Part shown: piece after piece, positions 25,823 to 35,647 of the stretch
Numbering within the stretch: the first letter of the stretch is position 1
Layout of the letters: each line of letters begins with the position of its first letter
NCBI RefSeq assembly: GCF_000732615.1
Contig: NZ_JPGL01000043.1
Location: forward strand, 1 to 64,000
DNA from: Burkholderia paludis
GTDB lineage: Bacteria; Pseudomonadota; Gammaproteobacteria; Burkholderiales; Burkholderiaceae
Direction: 5' to 3'
Length of the DNA: 64,000 nt
Notes under the pieces: model-generated
Told to the model about the DNA's origin: nothing
Seen by the model: only the letters and a program-made list of their open reading frames with translations
The model's database searches: none
Translations under genes and position numbers: made by a program

Positions 25823-26650
25823 TCATCCGGCCTTGCGCACCGTCGCGAGCGCCTGCGCCACGCCCACGTATTCGGCCACGCTCACGTCTTCCGCCCGGCG
25901 CGCGAGATCGAAGCCGAGCGCGTCGAAATCGATCGTCTCGCGATAGTCGCCGAGCGTGTTGCGCAACATCTTGCGACGCTGCGAGAAGGCCGCGGTGACG
26001 ATTTCGCCGAGCAAGGCGGGATCGACGTCCGGCAGTTCGTGCGGCTCGTACGGAATCATCCGGACGATCGCCGAATCGACCTTCGGCGGCGGCTGGAACG
26101 ATTCCGGCGGCACGTCGAGCATCTTTTCCATCACGTAGCGGTACTGCAGCATCACCGACAGACGCGAGAACGCCTTCGTGCCCGGCTCCGCGACCATCCG
26201 CTCGACGACCTCGTTCTGCAGCATGAAATGCTGGTCGATGACCGCATCGGCGAACGTCATCAGGTGAAACAGCAGCGGGCTGGAGATGTTGTACGGCAGG
26301 TTGCCGACGATCCGCAGCGACGGCTTGTCGCCGGGCGCCGCGAGCGACCGGAAGTCGAACGCGAGCGCGTCGCCCGCGTGCAGCTCGAGCAGCGCGCCGA
26401 AACGCTGCTGCAGGCGCCCGATCAGGTCGCGGTCGAGCTCGACCGCGTGCAGCGGCGACTCGGGCGTCGCGAGGCGCTCGATCAGCGGCTCGGTCAGCGC
26501 GCCGAGACCGGGGCCGATCTCGACCATGCGCTGGCCGCGCGCGGGACCGATCGTCGAGACGATCGAGTCGATCACGCCGTGATCGACGAGGAAGTTCTGC
26601 CCGAAGCGCTTGCGCGCGAAGTGGCCTTGGTGCTGTCTGCTGTTCGACAT
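25823..26650 (-). CDS. ksgA: 16S rRNA (adenine1518/1519-N6)-dimethyltransferase
   Basis: 275 residues. It dimethylates A1518 and A1519 in helix 45 during 30S assembly. Signature segments are RFGQNFLVD (SAM loop start), VEIGPGLGALTEPL and the catalytic NLPYNISSPLLFHL. The C-terminal small helical domain is complete. It is the last gene of lptD-surA-pdxA-ksgA, an order shared with E. coli and Pseudomonas, and starts 49 nt after pdxA. Confidence 0.97.
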   Translation of the reverse strand: MSNSRQHQGHFARKRFGQNFLVDHGVIDSIVSTIGPARGQRMVEIGPGLGALTEPLIERLATPESPLHAVELDRDLIGRLQQRFGALLELHAGDALAFDFRSLAAPGDKPSLRIVGNLPYNISSPLLFHLMTFADAVIDQHFMLQNEVVERMVAEPGTKAFSRLSVMLQYRYVMEKMLDVPPESFQPPPKVDSAIVRMIPYEPHELPDVDPALLGEIVTAAFSQRRKMLRNTLGDYRETIDFDALGFDLARRAEDVSVAEYVGVAQALATVRKAG

Positions 26651-26699
26651 CGACTGAGTAAAACGAAAAATGCGACGAATGAGGTGAAGCCGGGCCGCG

Positions 26700-27689
26700 T
26701 CAGGCCCTGCGGCGGTGGCGCGCCATCGTGACGGCCGTGTCGAGCGCGGCGATCATGCTGCCCGGATCGGCGCGGCCCGTACCGGCCAGATCGAGCGCGG
26801 TGCCGTGATCGACCGACGTACGGATGATCGGCAGCCCGAGCGTCACGTTGATGCCCTCGCCGAACGTCGCATACTTCAGCACGGGCAGGCCCTGGTCATG
26901 GAACATCGCGAGCACGCAATCGGCGTCGGCGAGGTGGCGCGGCTGGAACAGCGTGTCGGCCGGATACGGGCCGCGCGCGTCGATGCCCTGCGCTTTCGCG
27001 CGGGCCAGCGCCGGCGAGATCACGTCGATCTCCTCGCGGCCGAGATAACCGTTCTCGCCCGCATGCGGATTCAAGCCAGTCACGAGAATGCGTGGTGCCG
27101 CAAGGCCGAAGTCGCGCCGCAGGTCGCGATCGATGATCGCGAGCGTCTCGACGAGCCCGTCGACCGTCAGCGCGGCCGACACGTCCTTCAGCGGCAGGTG
27201 CGTGGTCGCGAGCGCGACGCGCAGCGGCCGCTCGCCGGTGCCCGCCAGCATCATCACGACACGCGGCGTATGCGTGCGCTCCGCCAGGTATTCGGTATGG
27301 CCGGTGAACGGCACGCCCGCATCGTTGATCGTGCTCTTCTGCAGCGGCGCGGTCACGATCGCGTCGTAGCGGCCTGCCAGCGCGCCGTCGATCGCTGCGT
27401 CGAGCAGCTCGAGCACGTACCGGCCGTTCGCCACGTCCAGCTCGCCCGCCCGCGCAGGCATCGCGAGCGCGCGATGCACGATCGACACCGGCCCGCCGCC
27501 GGCCAGCGCGGCCCGGTCGGCACCGACGGCCGCCGCCCGTGCGTCGAGCAGCGCCGCGTCGCCGAGCACGGTGAAATGCGCGTCGGGCCAGCGCTGCGCG
27601 GCGTCACGCAGCGCCAGCACGGTCAGTTCCGGGCCGACCCCTGCGGGTTCGCCGGTCGTGATCGCGATCTGCAGCGCGGGCGTGGTCAT
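26700..27689 (-). CDS. pdxA: 4-hydroxythreonine-4-phosphate dehydrogenase
   Basis: 329 residues. NAD-dependent, metal-binding enzyme of the DXP-dependent pyridoxal phosphate pathway. Seen motifs: ITTGEPAGVGPE at the N-terminus, FTGHTEYLAE, VTGLNPHAGENGYLG (metal His) and AMFHDQGLPVLKY (metal His). Length is standard. The surA stop lies 11 nt upstream, so translation is probably coupled within the operon. Confidence 0.96.
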   Translation of the reverse strand: MTTPALQIAITTGEPAGVGPELTVLALRDAAQRWPDAHFTVLGDAALLDARAAAVGADRAALAGGGPVSIVHRALAMPARAGELDVANGRYVLELLDAAIDGALAGRYDAIVTAPLQKSTINDAGVPFTGHTEYLAERTHTPRVVMMLAGTGERPLRVALATTHLPLKDVSAALTVDGLVETLAIIDRDLRRDFGLAAPRILVTGLNPHAGENGYLGREEIDVISPALARAKAQGIDARGPYPADTLFQPRHLADADCVLAMFHDQGLPVLKYATFGEGINVTLGLPIIRTSVDHGTALDLAGTGRADPGSMIAALDTAVTMARHRRRA

Positions 27690-27700
27690 CCGATGCTCGC

Positions 27701-29065
27701 TCAGTTCGCCGGGCCGATGCCGCCGATCTTGTACTGCACGTACGACGAATCGCGCAGCTCGCGCAGCCAGTCGGCATAAGCCTGCTCGGCCTTGCGCTGG
27801 CCGATCGCCTGACGCGCGATATCCATCTGCTGCTGCACCGAGCCTTCCGCCTCGCGGCGGTCCAGCACCTGGATCAGGTGGTAGCCGTACTCGGTACGAA
27901 TCGGCTGGCTGATCTGGCCGTCCTGCAGGTTGTTCATCGCGCGCTCGAATTCCGGCACGGTCTCGCCCGGGCTGATCCAGCCGAGATCGCCGCCCTGCGA
28001 CGCCGAACCGTCCTGCGAGTAGGTGCGCGCGAACTTCGCGAAATCGCCGCCGGCCTCGACCTGGTTGCGGATGTCGAGCAGTTGCTGGCGCGCCTGGCCT
28101 TCCGACTTGCCCTCGCCCACGCGCAGCAGGATATGGCGCACGTGCGTCTGGACGATCTTCGGCGCCGCGGCGCTCGCGCCCTGGCTCTGGCGACGGTCGA
28201 CGAGACGCACGATCTCGAAACCGTCCGGCACGCGGATCAGCGTCGGGTTGACCTCGCCCGGACGCAGCGTCGAGGCGGCGCTGACGACGTCGGCCGGCAG
28301 CGCGCTCGGCGCCTTGAAGCCGAGGTCGCCGCCCTTCTTCGCGTCGCTCGCCTCCGAATTGTTCTTCGCGAGCTTTTCGAAATCGGCGCCCGACTTCGCC
28401 TGCTGCAGCAGCGCCTCGGCCTTCTTCTGCGCGACGTCGATATCGGCCTGCGGCGCGTTGGTCGGCGCCTTGATGAAGATGTGCTGGAAGCGCAGATCCT
28501 GCTGCTGCGACGCGTTCGGCCCGCGCTGGCTCGCGATGTAGTTCGCGACCTCGGCGTCCGACACGGTGATCTTGCCGTCGACCTCGCGCTCGCGCAGCTT
28601 CGACAGCATCAACTCGGTACGCGCGTCGCTCGTGAAGATGCTCCAGGGCACGCCCTGCGCCTCGAGACGCGAGCGATACTGATCGAGCGTCATCCCGTTC
28701 GCCTGCGCGAGACGCTGCAGCGTGGACTGCACGGTCGCGTCGTCGACGCGAATCCCGTCGTCCTTGGCCTTCTGCACCTGGATACGCTCGAGCACCATCT
28801 GGTTCAGCACCTGCGCGCGCAGCTGGTCATCCGGCGGCACCGGTGCGTTCTGCTGCTTCAGCCGGCGCGCGATCAGGCCCGCGCGCTGGTCGAGTTCGCG
28901 GCTCGTGATCACGTCGTTGTTGACGACAGCGACGACTTCGTCGGCAAGCTGCGCGCCTTGCGAACCAAGCGCCTGCGCCGCGGCCGGCGCGGCGGCGAGC
29001 AGCGCAGCGGACGCGGCAAGGCTGGACACGACTGCCGCGAAACGAAGGGTTTTCTTCATTGCCAC
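27701..29065 (-). CDS. surA: Periplasmic chaperone/peptidyl-prolyl isomerase SurA
   Basis: 454 residues. An N-terminal signal peptide (cleavage near AAAQA, about residue 31) is followed by the SurA N-domain with DEVVAVVNNDVITSREL, two parvulin PPIase domains (near 195-290 with IFIKAP, and 305-405 with VRHILLRVGEG) and a short C-terminal helix. It chaperones outer-membrane beta-barrels, including LptD, encoded immediately upstream in the same operon (45-bp gap). Confidence 0.96.
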   Translation of the reverse strand: MAMKKTLRFAAVVSSLAASAALLAAAPAAAQALGSQGAQLADEVVAVVNNDVITSRELDQRAGLIARRLKQQNAPVPPDDQLRAQVLNQMVLERIQVQKAKDDGIRVDDATVQSTLQRLAQANGMTLDQYRSRLEAQGVPWSIFTSDARTELMLSKLREREVDGKITVSDAEVANYIASQRGPNASQQQDLRFQHIFIKAPTNAPQADIDVAQKKAEALLQQAKSGADFEKLAKNNSEASDAKKGGDLGFKAPSALPADVVSAASTLRPGEVNPTLIRVPDGFEIVRLVDRRQSQGASAAAPKIVQTHVRHILLRVGEGKSEGQARQQLLDIRNQVEAGGDFAKFARTYSQDGSASQGGDLGWISPGETVPEFERAMNNLQDGQISQPIRTEYGYHLIQVLDRREAEGSVQQQMDIARQAIGQRKAEQAYADWLRELRDSSYVQYKIGGIGPAN

Positions 29066-29110
29066 TGGAACTCCATTGAAATCGTGCTGACCGGTACAAA
29101 CACGCCGGCG

Positions 29111-31471
29111 TTACTCGTAGTTGCTGAAGCGGGACATCGGCGGCGGCGGCGGCGGCAGCGGCGTATAGCCCGGCACCCCGGCGCGGAACGCTGACACGAG
29201 GCCGTTGTCGACCGTCGACAAGCCCTTGAGCGTCAGCTGCATCATGAATCGCGTCGACGAGCTCTGCTGTCCCGACGAATTCACGCCGTTCGCGGCCCGC
29301 TGCACGCCGACCCCGAGCGCCCAGCAATCCGCGTCGTATTGTAAGCCGAGCAGACCGTCGACCACGCGATCGCCGGCCAGATCGTAATTGAAGCGGCCGA
29401 TCGCATACAGGCGGCGCGTGAGCGGCCATTGCGCCGAGATCAGGAACTGGTTGATCGGCTGGCCGTCGAGCGTGGTGTTCGCGCGCGTATAGCGGTAGCC
29501 GACGTTGATCACCTGGCGCTCGCCCGGGCTGTAGCCGAAACCGACGCTCGACTTCACGAGCTGGTTGTTGTTCTGGTTGTACTGGAACGCCGTCTCGGAC
29601 ATGAAGCCCGAGCCGAACTTCAGCGCTGCGCCGACGATCAGGTCCGAGTGGCGTGCCAGCGCTGCGGGCTGCGTGGAATTGAACGTGACGCGCTGATCGG
29701 CGAAGTAGTACTGCTGCGCGATCACGAACCGTGCGCGCTCGTCGCCGGTGCCCGGATCGATGAAGCGCGACGTCAGGCCGGCCGTGATCCGGTTCGCGTC
29801 GGCGATCCGGTCGTTGCCGACGAACGTGTTCGGCTGGTAGATCTCCGCGAGCCCGAAGTCCGATTCAGCGGTGTCGAACAGCGGTGCGTTCGACTGGTCG
29901 CGATACGGCGTGTACACGTAGTACAGGCGCGGCTCGAGGGTCTGGATGAAATCCTGGCCGAACAGGCGCACCGAGCGATCAAAGATCAGCCCCGAGTCGA
30001 AGCTCACGGTCGGGATCGACTCGGTGAAACGCTTCGGGCTGTTCGGCGTGGTCGACGACATGTAGTTCAGGTCGTACGACGCAAAGTGATACTGGATCTT
30101 CGGCACGACGAAGTAGCCGGGGCCGTATACGCCGTAAGCGATGTACGGATTGAATACGACCCGGTCGCCTTGGGTCATATCGGCCGTCGTGATGCGGAAC
30201 CGCGAATAGTCGGCTTCCGCGCCGAAATCGAAACCGCCGACGTTGTACTTCGTGTACTTCACGTTCAACTGCGGCTCGCGGCTGTACGGCGCGGTCGACG
30301 GCGGCAGCGTCTGCCAGTGCTGGTAGCGCGCGAGTACCGACCACGGGCCGTTGTTGTACGTGAGGCCCGCTTCCTGCTGGTACAGCGCCTGCGTGCCGTT
30401 GATGAACTGGTTCGTCGAGCCGAGGTCCTCGGGATACGTGTTGTCCGAGACCTTGTTGTAGTAGACGTAGCCGCCGAAACCGCCGCCGAAGTTCTGCTGG
30501 TGCTGCCAGTAGATCGCATAGCGGCTACGGTGCGCAAGCCGGTCGTCCGGCAGGTAATTGGCCGTAAACGTGCCCGAATACGTCGGCGACAGGTAGCGGA
30601 ACGTCGCCTCGGCCATCACGCCGCGCCGCGAGATGATGCGCGGCGTGAGCGTCAGGTCGCGGTTCGGCGCGATGTTGAAGTAGTACGGCAGCGTCAGCTC
30701 GAAGCCGTTGCTCGAGTTCATCGAGAACGTCGGCGGCAGCAGGCCGCTGCGCCGCTCGCCCGACAGCGGGAACGTCATCCACGGGCTCGCGAAGATCGGC
30801 ACGCCCTGGAAGAACAGCACGCTGTTGCGCACGGTGCCTTCGTCGGCGCCCGTATCGAAGTCGAAGCGGCTGCCCTTGATGTACCACGCGGGGTTCGTCG
30901 CGCACTGGCACGCCGTATAGGTGCCATTGATGAACACCGAGCGCTCGTCGTCGACCATGTCGACCCGCTCCGCGCTGCCCGATCCGCCCGTCATGTTGAA
31001 GTGGTACTTCGGCGCCGTCATGAAGCCCTGGTTGGCCTCGATCTTCAGGTGCGCCTCGGGGCCCGCGAACGCCGTGCCGGAATTGATCACCCTGACCTGG
31101 CCGTACGCATTGGCCATGTCGGTATCCTGATCGTAGTGGATCGCATCGGCCTTCACGACGGTTTCGCCGCGCCGCAGCTCGGCGGAGCCTTTCGCGGCCA
31201 TGTCCTGCTCGGCCGTGCCGCTCGTGTGGTCGGCGATCACGAAGGCGGCCGGCTTCTCGCCGTCCTTCAGCGGATGATCCTCGAGCTGGGGTGCGAGACG
31301 CAGATCCCACGGCGAGTCGAGCGGTTGCGGCTGCGCGGCCGCGCCCGACAGCTGCGCGTACGACACCGCCGGCACGAGGCCGGGCACGGCCAGCAGCGCG
31401 AGCGCGAGCCGCCGTTTGCGCGGCGCCCCGTCACCGGGGAAAACATTCGGGAATAGCGGTTTGGGCGGCAT
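29111..31471 (-). CDS. lptD: LPS-assembly protein LptD
   Basis: 786-residue outer-membrane beta-barrel that inserts LPS into the outer leaflet with LptE. A basic/hydrophobic N-terminus (RKRRLALALLAVPGLVPAVSYA) is the signal peptide, followed by the OstA beta-jellyroll domain (about 75-200; ADAIHYDQDTDMANAYGQVRV) and a barrel rich in aromatic beta-strands. The Cys pair CQC (YTACQCATNPAW) and a later Cys (YDADCWALGVG) match the positions of LptD disulphides. First gene of the operon; divergent from amgK. Confidence 0.96.
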   Translation of the reverse strand: MPPKPLFPNVFPGDGAPRKRRLALALLAVPGLVPAVSYAQLSGAAAQPQPLDSPWDLRLAPQLEDHPLKDGEKPAAFVIADHTSGTAEQDMAAKGSAELRRGETVVKADAIHYDQDTDMANAYGQVRVINSGTAFAGPEAHLKIEANQGFMTAPKYHFNMTGGSGSAERVDMVDDERSVFINGTYTACQCATNPAWYIKGSRFDFDTGADEGTVRNSVLFFQGVPIFASPWMTFPLSGERRSGLLPPTFSMNSSNGFELTLPYYFNIAPNRDLTLTPRIISRRGVMAEATFRYLSPTYSGTFTANYLPDDRLAHRSRYAIYWQHQQNFGGGFGGYVYYNKVSDNTYPEDLGSTNQFINGTQALYQQEAGLTYNNGPWSVLARYQHWQTLPPSTAPYSREPQLNVKYTKYNVGGFDFGAEADYSRFRITTADMTQGDRVVFNPYIAYGVYGPGYFVVPKIQYHFASYDLNYMSSTTPNSPKRFTESIPTVSFDSGLIFDRSVRLFGQDFIQTLEPRLYYVYTPYRDQSNAPLFDTAESDFGLAEIYQPNTFVGNDRIADANRITAGLTSRFIDPGTGDERARFVIAQQYYFADQRVTFNSTQPAALARHSDLIVGAALKFGSGFMSETAFQYNQNNNQLVKSSVGFGYSPGERQVINVGYRYTRANTTLDGQPINQFLISAQWPLTRRLYAIGRFNYDLAGDRVVDGLLGLQYDADCWALGVGVQRAANGVNSSGQQSSSTRFMMQLTLKGLSTVDNGLVSAFRAGVPGYTPLPPPPPPMSRFSNYE

Positions 31472-31658
31472 CTATCGTTTGGCGAATCGCCCCTTGTCAA
31501 CCGCGCCGTCGCGGCACATTCGCGCGCGACGGGCCGCGCCGTCGCACCGCGACTGCGGCTGAGCGCAAACCGGGGAGGCGATCTCGGGCGCCGGCGCGAC
31601 AGGCGGCGAGCCTGCACGGCGGAAAGCTGACGCAGGGCGCGTCAAAAAAGTCGTGGGG

Positions 31659-31664
31659 TATTAT
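31659..31664 (+). promoter_or_regulatory. Possible -10 of amgK-murU
   Basis: TATTAT in GGGGTATTATATGG, 33 bp before the amgK start, in a short AT-rich patch within the 225-bp lptD/amgK divergent region. The matching -35 is weak. Confidence 0.35.
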
Positions 31665-31696
31665 ATGGCAAGACGTTCCCCCCTCCGCCGAGTTTC

Positions 31697-32746
31697 ATGA
31701 CGCCCCCATCCGCCGCATCCCAGCCCGACGCCCGCCTCGAAGCGCTCACCAAGTGGCTGCACCCGCTCGCCGAGCGCTACGCGCTCGACCTGTCGACCCT
31801 CGCGCCCGCGTCGTCGGACGCCAGTTTCCGCCGATATTTCCGCGTGGCATCGGCCACCAGCGCCGGCGGCACGCTGATCGCCGTCGACGCGCCGCCGCCC
31901 GAGAAGTGCCGCGAATTCGTCCAGGTCGCGCAGTTGCTTGCCGCGGCCGGCGATCACGTGCCGGACGTGCTGGCCCACGATTTCGACGCGGGTTTCATGC
32001 TCGTGACCGATCTCGGCCGCACGTCGTACATCTCGGTGCTCGATCCGGCCGCCCCGGCCGACGCACGGCCGCTGATGCGCGACGCGCTCGACGCGCTGAT
32101 CCGCTTCCAGCTCACGTCGAGGCCCGACGTGCTGCCGCCGTTCGACGAAGCGTTCCTGCGCCGCGAAATGGAGCTGCTGCCCGAATGGTTCATCGGCCGC
32201 CACCTCGGCAAACCCGTCACCGACGCGATACGCGGCACGCTCGACCGCACGTTCGCGCTGCTGGTCGCCAGCGCGCAGGCGCAGCCGCAGGGTTTCATGC
32301 TGCGCGACTTCATGCCGCGCAACCTGATGGTCTGCGAGCCGAACCCGGGCGTGCTCGACTTCCAGGACGCCGTCTACGGGCCGCTGACGTACGACGTCGT
32401 GTCGCTGCTGCGCGACGCCTTCATCACCTGGGACGAAGCGTTCGAACTCGACTTGTTCGCGTACTACTGGGAAAAGGCGAAAAAGGCCGGCCTGCCGGTC
32501 GACCCCGATTTCGGCGAGTTCTACCGCCAGCTCGAATGGATCGGGCTGCAGCGCCACATCAAGGTCCTCGGCCTGTTCGCGCGCATCCATTACCGCGACG
32601 GCAAGCCGCACTACCTGAACGACCTGCCGCGCTTCTGCGCGTATGCGCGCAAGGTTGCGCTGCGCTACCGCCCGCTCGTGCCATTCGCGAAGCTGCTCGA
32701 CGAACTCGAGGGCAAGGCGGCGGCCGACGTCGGTTATACATTCTGA
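31697..32746 (+). CDS. amgK: N-acetylmuramate/N-acetylglucosamine 1-kinase
   Basis: 349 residues of the aminoglycoside-phosphotransferase fold. The phosphate-binding region SSDASFRRYFRV is at the N-terminus, the catalytic loop is LRDFMPRNLMV (Brenner-like D...N with Arg in place of the first His) and the metal Asp follows in VLDFQDAVYGP. In Pseudomonas AmgK phosphorylates MurNAc in cell-wall recycling. The assignment rests on its place next to lptD and on the partner MurU gene 31 nt downstream, the same layout as in Pseudomonas. Confidence 0.9.
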   Translation: MTPPSAASQPDARLEALTKWLHPLAERYALDLSTLAPASSDASFRRYFRVASATSAGGTLIAVDAPPPEKCREFVQVAQLLAAAGDHVPDVLAHDFDAGFMLVTDLGRTSYISVLDPAAPADARPLMRDALDALIRFQLTSRPDVLPPFDEAFLRREMELLPEWFIGRHLGKPVTDAIRGTLDRTFALLVASAQAQPQGFMLRDFMPRNLMVCEPNPGVLDFQDAVYGPLTYDVVSLLRDAFITWDEAFELDLFAYYWEKAKKAGLPVDPDFGEFYRQLEWIGLQRHIKVLGLFARIHYRDGKPHYLNDLPRFCAYARKVALRYRPLVPFAKLLDELEGKAAADVGYTF

Positions 32747-32777
32747 TCGCCCCGACCCTCCTGAAACCCGGCCGAAC

Positions 32778-33497
32778 ATGAGCAACACCCTGACCACGGC
32801 GATGATCTTCGCCGCCGGGCGCGGCGAACGGATGCGCCCGCTGACCGACACCCGCCCGAAGCCGCTGCTCGAAGCAGGCGGCAAGCCGCTGATCGTGTGG
32901 CAGATCGAAGCGCTCGCGCGCGCGGGCATCGAGACGATCGTGATCAACCACGCGTGGCTCGGCGAACAGATCGAGGCCGCGCTCGGCGACGGTTCGCGCT
33001 GGGGCGTGCGGCTCGCGTACTCGGCCGAGGGCGAGGCGCTGGAAACGGCGGGCGGCATCGCGCAGGCGCTGCCGCTGCTGGCGCGCGACGGCCAGCCCGC
33101 CGTGTTCGCGGCGGTCAGCGGCGACGTCTATTGCGCGTTCGACTACCGTACGCTCGCGCCGCGCGCCGCCCGGATGGCCGCGCTCGACGCGCCGGCGATG
33201 CACCTCGTGATGGTGCCCAACCCGCCGTTCCACCCCGCCGGCGACTTCGCGCTCGGCAACGACGGCCGCCTCGCGCTCGACGGCGCCGCGCGCTTCACGT
33301 TCGGCAACATCGGCCTGTACGACACACGGATGTTCCGCGATCTCGCGGCCGGCACGCGGCGCCCGCTGACGCCGTACTATCGCGCCGCGATCGAGGCCGG
33401 CCGCGCGAGCGGCGAACTGTACGAAGGCATCTGGGAGAACGTCGGCACGCCCGCGCAGCTCGGCGAGCTCGACGCGCGGCTGCGCGCCGCGGGCTGA
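32778..33497 (+). CDS. murU: N-acetylmuramate alpha-1-phosphate uridylyltransferase
   Basis: 239-residue nucleotidyltransferase. The signature AAGRGERMRPLTDTRPKPLL is at residues 12-31. GGIAQALPLL, SGDVYCAFDY and WENVGTPAQL complete the Rossmann-like fold. It turns MurNAc-1-phosphate into UDP-MurNAc, letting recycled wall sugar bypass MurA, which is the target of fosfomycin. The start MSNTLTTAM at 32778 is the natural N-terminus. Confidence 0.91.
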   Translation: MSNTLTTAMIFAAGRGERMRPLTDTRPKPLLEAGGKPLIVWQIEALARAGIETIVINHAWLGEQIEAALGDGSRWGVRLAYSAEGEALETAGGIAQALPLLARDGQPAVFAAVSGDVYCAFDYRTLAPRAARMAALDAPAMHLVMVPNPPFHPAGDFALGNDGRLALDGAARFTFGNIGLYDTRMFRDLAAGTRRPLTPYYRAAIEAGRASGELYEGIWENVGTPAQLGELDARLRAAG

Positions 33498-33615
33498 CCG
33501 GACGACCGGACGATTCATCGAACGACGAGCGCCCGGCAACGCGCCGGCGCACCTTCCGCGCGCCGTTCCCGCCGACCGCCTTGCCGCTGCGTTCAGCGCG
33601 GCGCGGCAGCGCCGC

Positions 33616-35487
33616 TCATGCGGCCTCGGCCGCTTCCCCGCCCGCCGCCGCGCGCTGCTGCTGCAGCGCCCACATCTGCGCATACAGGCCGCCGGCCCGC
33701 ACCAGCTCGTCGTGCGTACCGCGCTCGACGATCCGCCCGTGGTCCATCACGAGGATCTGCTGCGCGTGCACGACCGTCGACAGCCGGTGCGCGATCACGA
33801 GCGTCGTGCGATGCCGCGCGATCTGGTCGAGTTCGTGCTGGATCGCGCGCTCCGAGCGCGAATCGAGCGCCGACGTCGCTTCGTCGAACAGCAGCACCGG
33901 CGGATCCTTCAGCAGCGTGCGCGCGATCGCGACGCGCTGCTTCTCGCCGCCCGACAGCTTCAGCCCGCGCTCGCCGACCGGCGTGTCATAGCCTTTCGGC
34001 AAGCTTTCGATGAAATCGTGGATGTGCGCGGCGCGCGCGGCCGCGATCACCTCGTCGCGGCTCGCGGTGGGCCGGCCGTACGCGATGTTGTAGTAGATCG
34101 AGTCGTTGAACAGCACGGTGTCCTGCGGCACGATCCCGATCGACGCGCGCAGCGAATCCTGCGTGACGTCGCGGATGTCCTGCCCGTCGATCCGGATCGT
34201 GCCGCCGGCCTGCCGGTCGAGATCGTAGAAGCGGAACAGCAGCCGCGACAGCGTCGACTTCCCGGAGCCGCTATGGCCGACCACCGCGGTCGTCGTGCCC
34301 GCGTCGATCGTGAACGTCACGTCGTGCAGGATCGGCCGCGCCGGCTCGTACGCGAAGTTCACATGCTCGAAGCGCACCTGCGCACCGGCCACCTCGAGCG
34401 GCCGCGCATCGGGGCGGTCGGCCACTTCCTTCGCGGCCGACAGCAACCCGAACATCCGGTCCATGTCGGTCAGGCTCTGCTTCAGTTCGCGATAGACGAC
34501 GCCGAGAAAGTTCAACGGAATGTAGAGCTGCAGCATGAACGTGTTGATCAGCACGAGATCGCCGAGCGTCAGCTTGCCCGCGAGCACGCCCTGCGTCGCG
34601 CGCCACAGGATGAACACGAGCCCCGTGCCGATGATCGCCTGCTGGCCGAAGTTCAGCACCGACAGCGAGTTCTGCGAGCGGATCGCGGCCTTGCGGTAGC
34701 GCTTCAGGTTCTCGTCGTAGCGCTGCGCTTCCCACGCCTCGTTGCCGAAATACTTCACCGTCTCGTAGTTGATCAGCGAATCGATCGCCCGCGAGTTCGC
34801 ACGCGAATCGAGCTCGTTCATCGTGCGGCGGAAATGCGTGCGCCAGTTGGTGACCTTCACCGTGAACACGATGTACGTGATCAGCGCCGCGAACGTCACG
34901 TAAGCGTAATAGGCCTCGTACTTGACCACGAAGAAGCCGAGCACGAGCCCGACCTCGACGAGCGTCGGCAGGATGCTGTACAGCGAATACGAGATCAGTT
35001 GCTGGATGCCGCGCGTGCCGCGCTCGATGTCGCGCGACATGCCGCCCGTCTGGCGCTCCAGATGAAACCGCAGCGACAGTCCGTGCAGGTGCCGGAACAC
35101 CTGCAGCGCGAGCCGGCGCACCGCGCTCTCGGTGACCTTCGAGAACAGGATCTCGCGCAGCTCGGTAAACAGCGACGTCGACAGCCGCACGAACGCATAG
35201 GCGACGACCAGCAGCCCCACCCCGCCCGCGAGCACGATGCCGGCCGACTGTTCGGCACGGCCGAGCGCGGTGATCTGCTGGACGTAGGACAGGTGGTCGA
35301 CGATGCGCTTCATCACGATCGGCACGCCGAGGTTCGCGACCTTCGCCGCGATCAGGCAGCCGAGCGCGAGCGCGACGCGCCATTTGTAGGTGGTCAGGTA
35401 CGGCAGCAGCGACCGGATGGTCTGCCAGTCGTTGCGGGGCCCGGTCGAAGCCTGTGCAGGCTCGCCGGAAGCGGGAAATCGGCGCAT
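33616..35487 (-). CDS. ATM1-type ABC exporter (fused permease-ATPase)
   Basis: 623 residues. Six transmembrane helices in the N-terminal half (ABC_membrane, ATM1 subfamily; NWQTI-like DWQTIRSLLPYL start, DSLINYETVKYFGNE in the intracellular loop). The NBD has Walker A GHSGSGKST, signature LSGGEKQR and Walker B VLLFDEATSALDSRSE. The family exports glutathione-linked or metal-sulphur compounds and may protect against heavy metals. The ATG at 35487 (MRRFPASGEPAQ) is preferred; 11 codons upstream an in-frame ATG at 35520 exists. Confidence 0.9.
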   Translation of the reverse strand: MRRFPASGEPAQASTGPRNDWQTIRSLLPYLTTYKWRVALALGCLIAAKVANLGVPIVMKRIVDHLSYVQQITALGRAEQSAGIVLAGGVGLLVVAYAFVRLSTSLFTELREILFSKVTESAVRRLALQVFRHLHGLSLRFHLERQTGGMSRDIERGTRGIQQLISYSLYSILPTLVEVGLVLGFFVVKYEAYYAYVTFAALITYIVFTVKVTNWRTHFRRTMNELDSRANSRAIDSLINYETVKYFGNEAWEAQRYDENLKRYRKAAIRSQNSLSVLNFGQQAIIGTGLVFILWRATQGVLAGKLTLGDLVLINTFMLQLYIPLNFLGVVYRELKQSLTDMDRMFGLLSAAKEVADRPDARPLEVAGAQVRFEHVNFAYEPARPILHDVTFTIDAGTTTAVVGHSGSGKSTLSRLLFRFYDLDRQAGGTIRIDGQDIRDVTQDSLRASIGIVPQDTVLFNDSIYYNIAYGRPTASRDEVIAAARAAHIHDFIESLPKGYDTPVGERGLKLSGGEKQRVAIARTLLKDPPVLLFDEATSALDSRSERAIQHELDQIARHRTTLVIAHRLSTVVHAQQILVMDHGRIVERGTHDELVRAGGLYAQMWALQQQRAAAGGEAAEAA

Positions 35488-35647
35488 GGGGGGAAGGGTC
35501 GGCGGCGCCGCCGGGCGCATGCATCGGCGGCCGGCTCGCTCACTTTCTCGTACAATTTGCGAACGTTGTATTGTCGCAGAAGCCGCTTCGCGCCGCTGCC
35601 GGCGCTTCCGCCGGCCAGCCTGCGCGCGGCGGCGTATTGATTACAGG

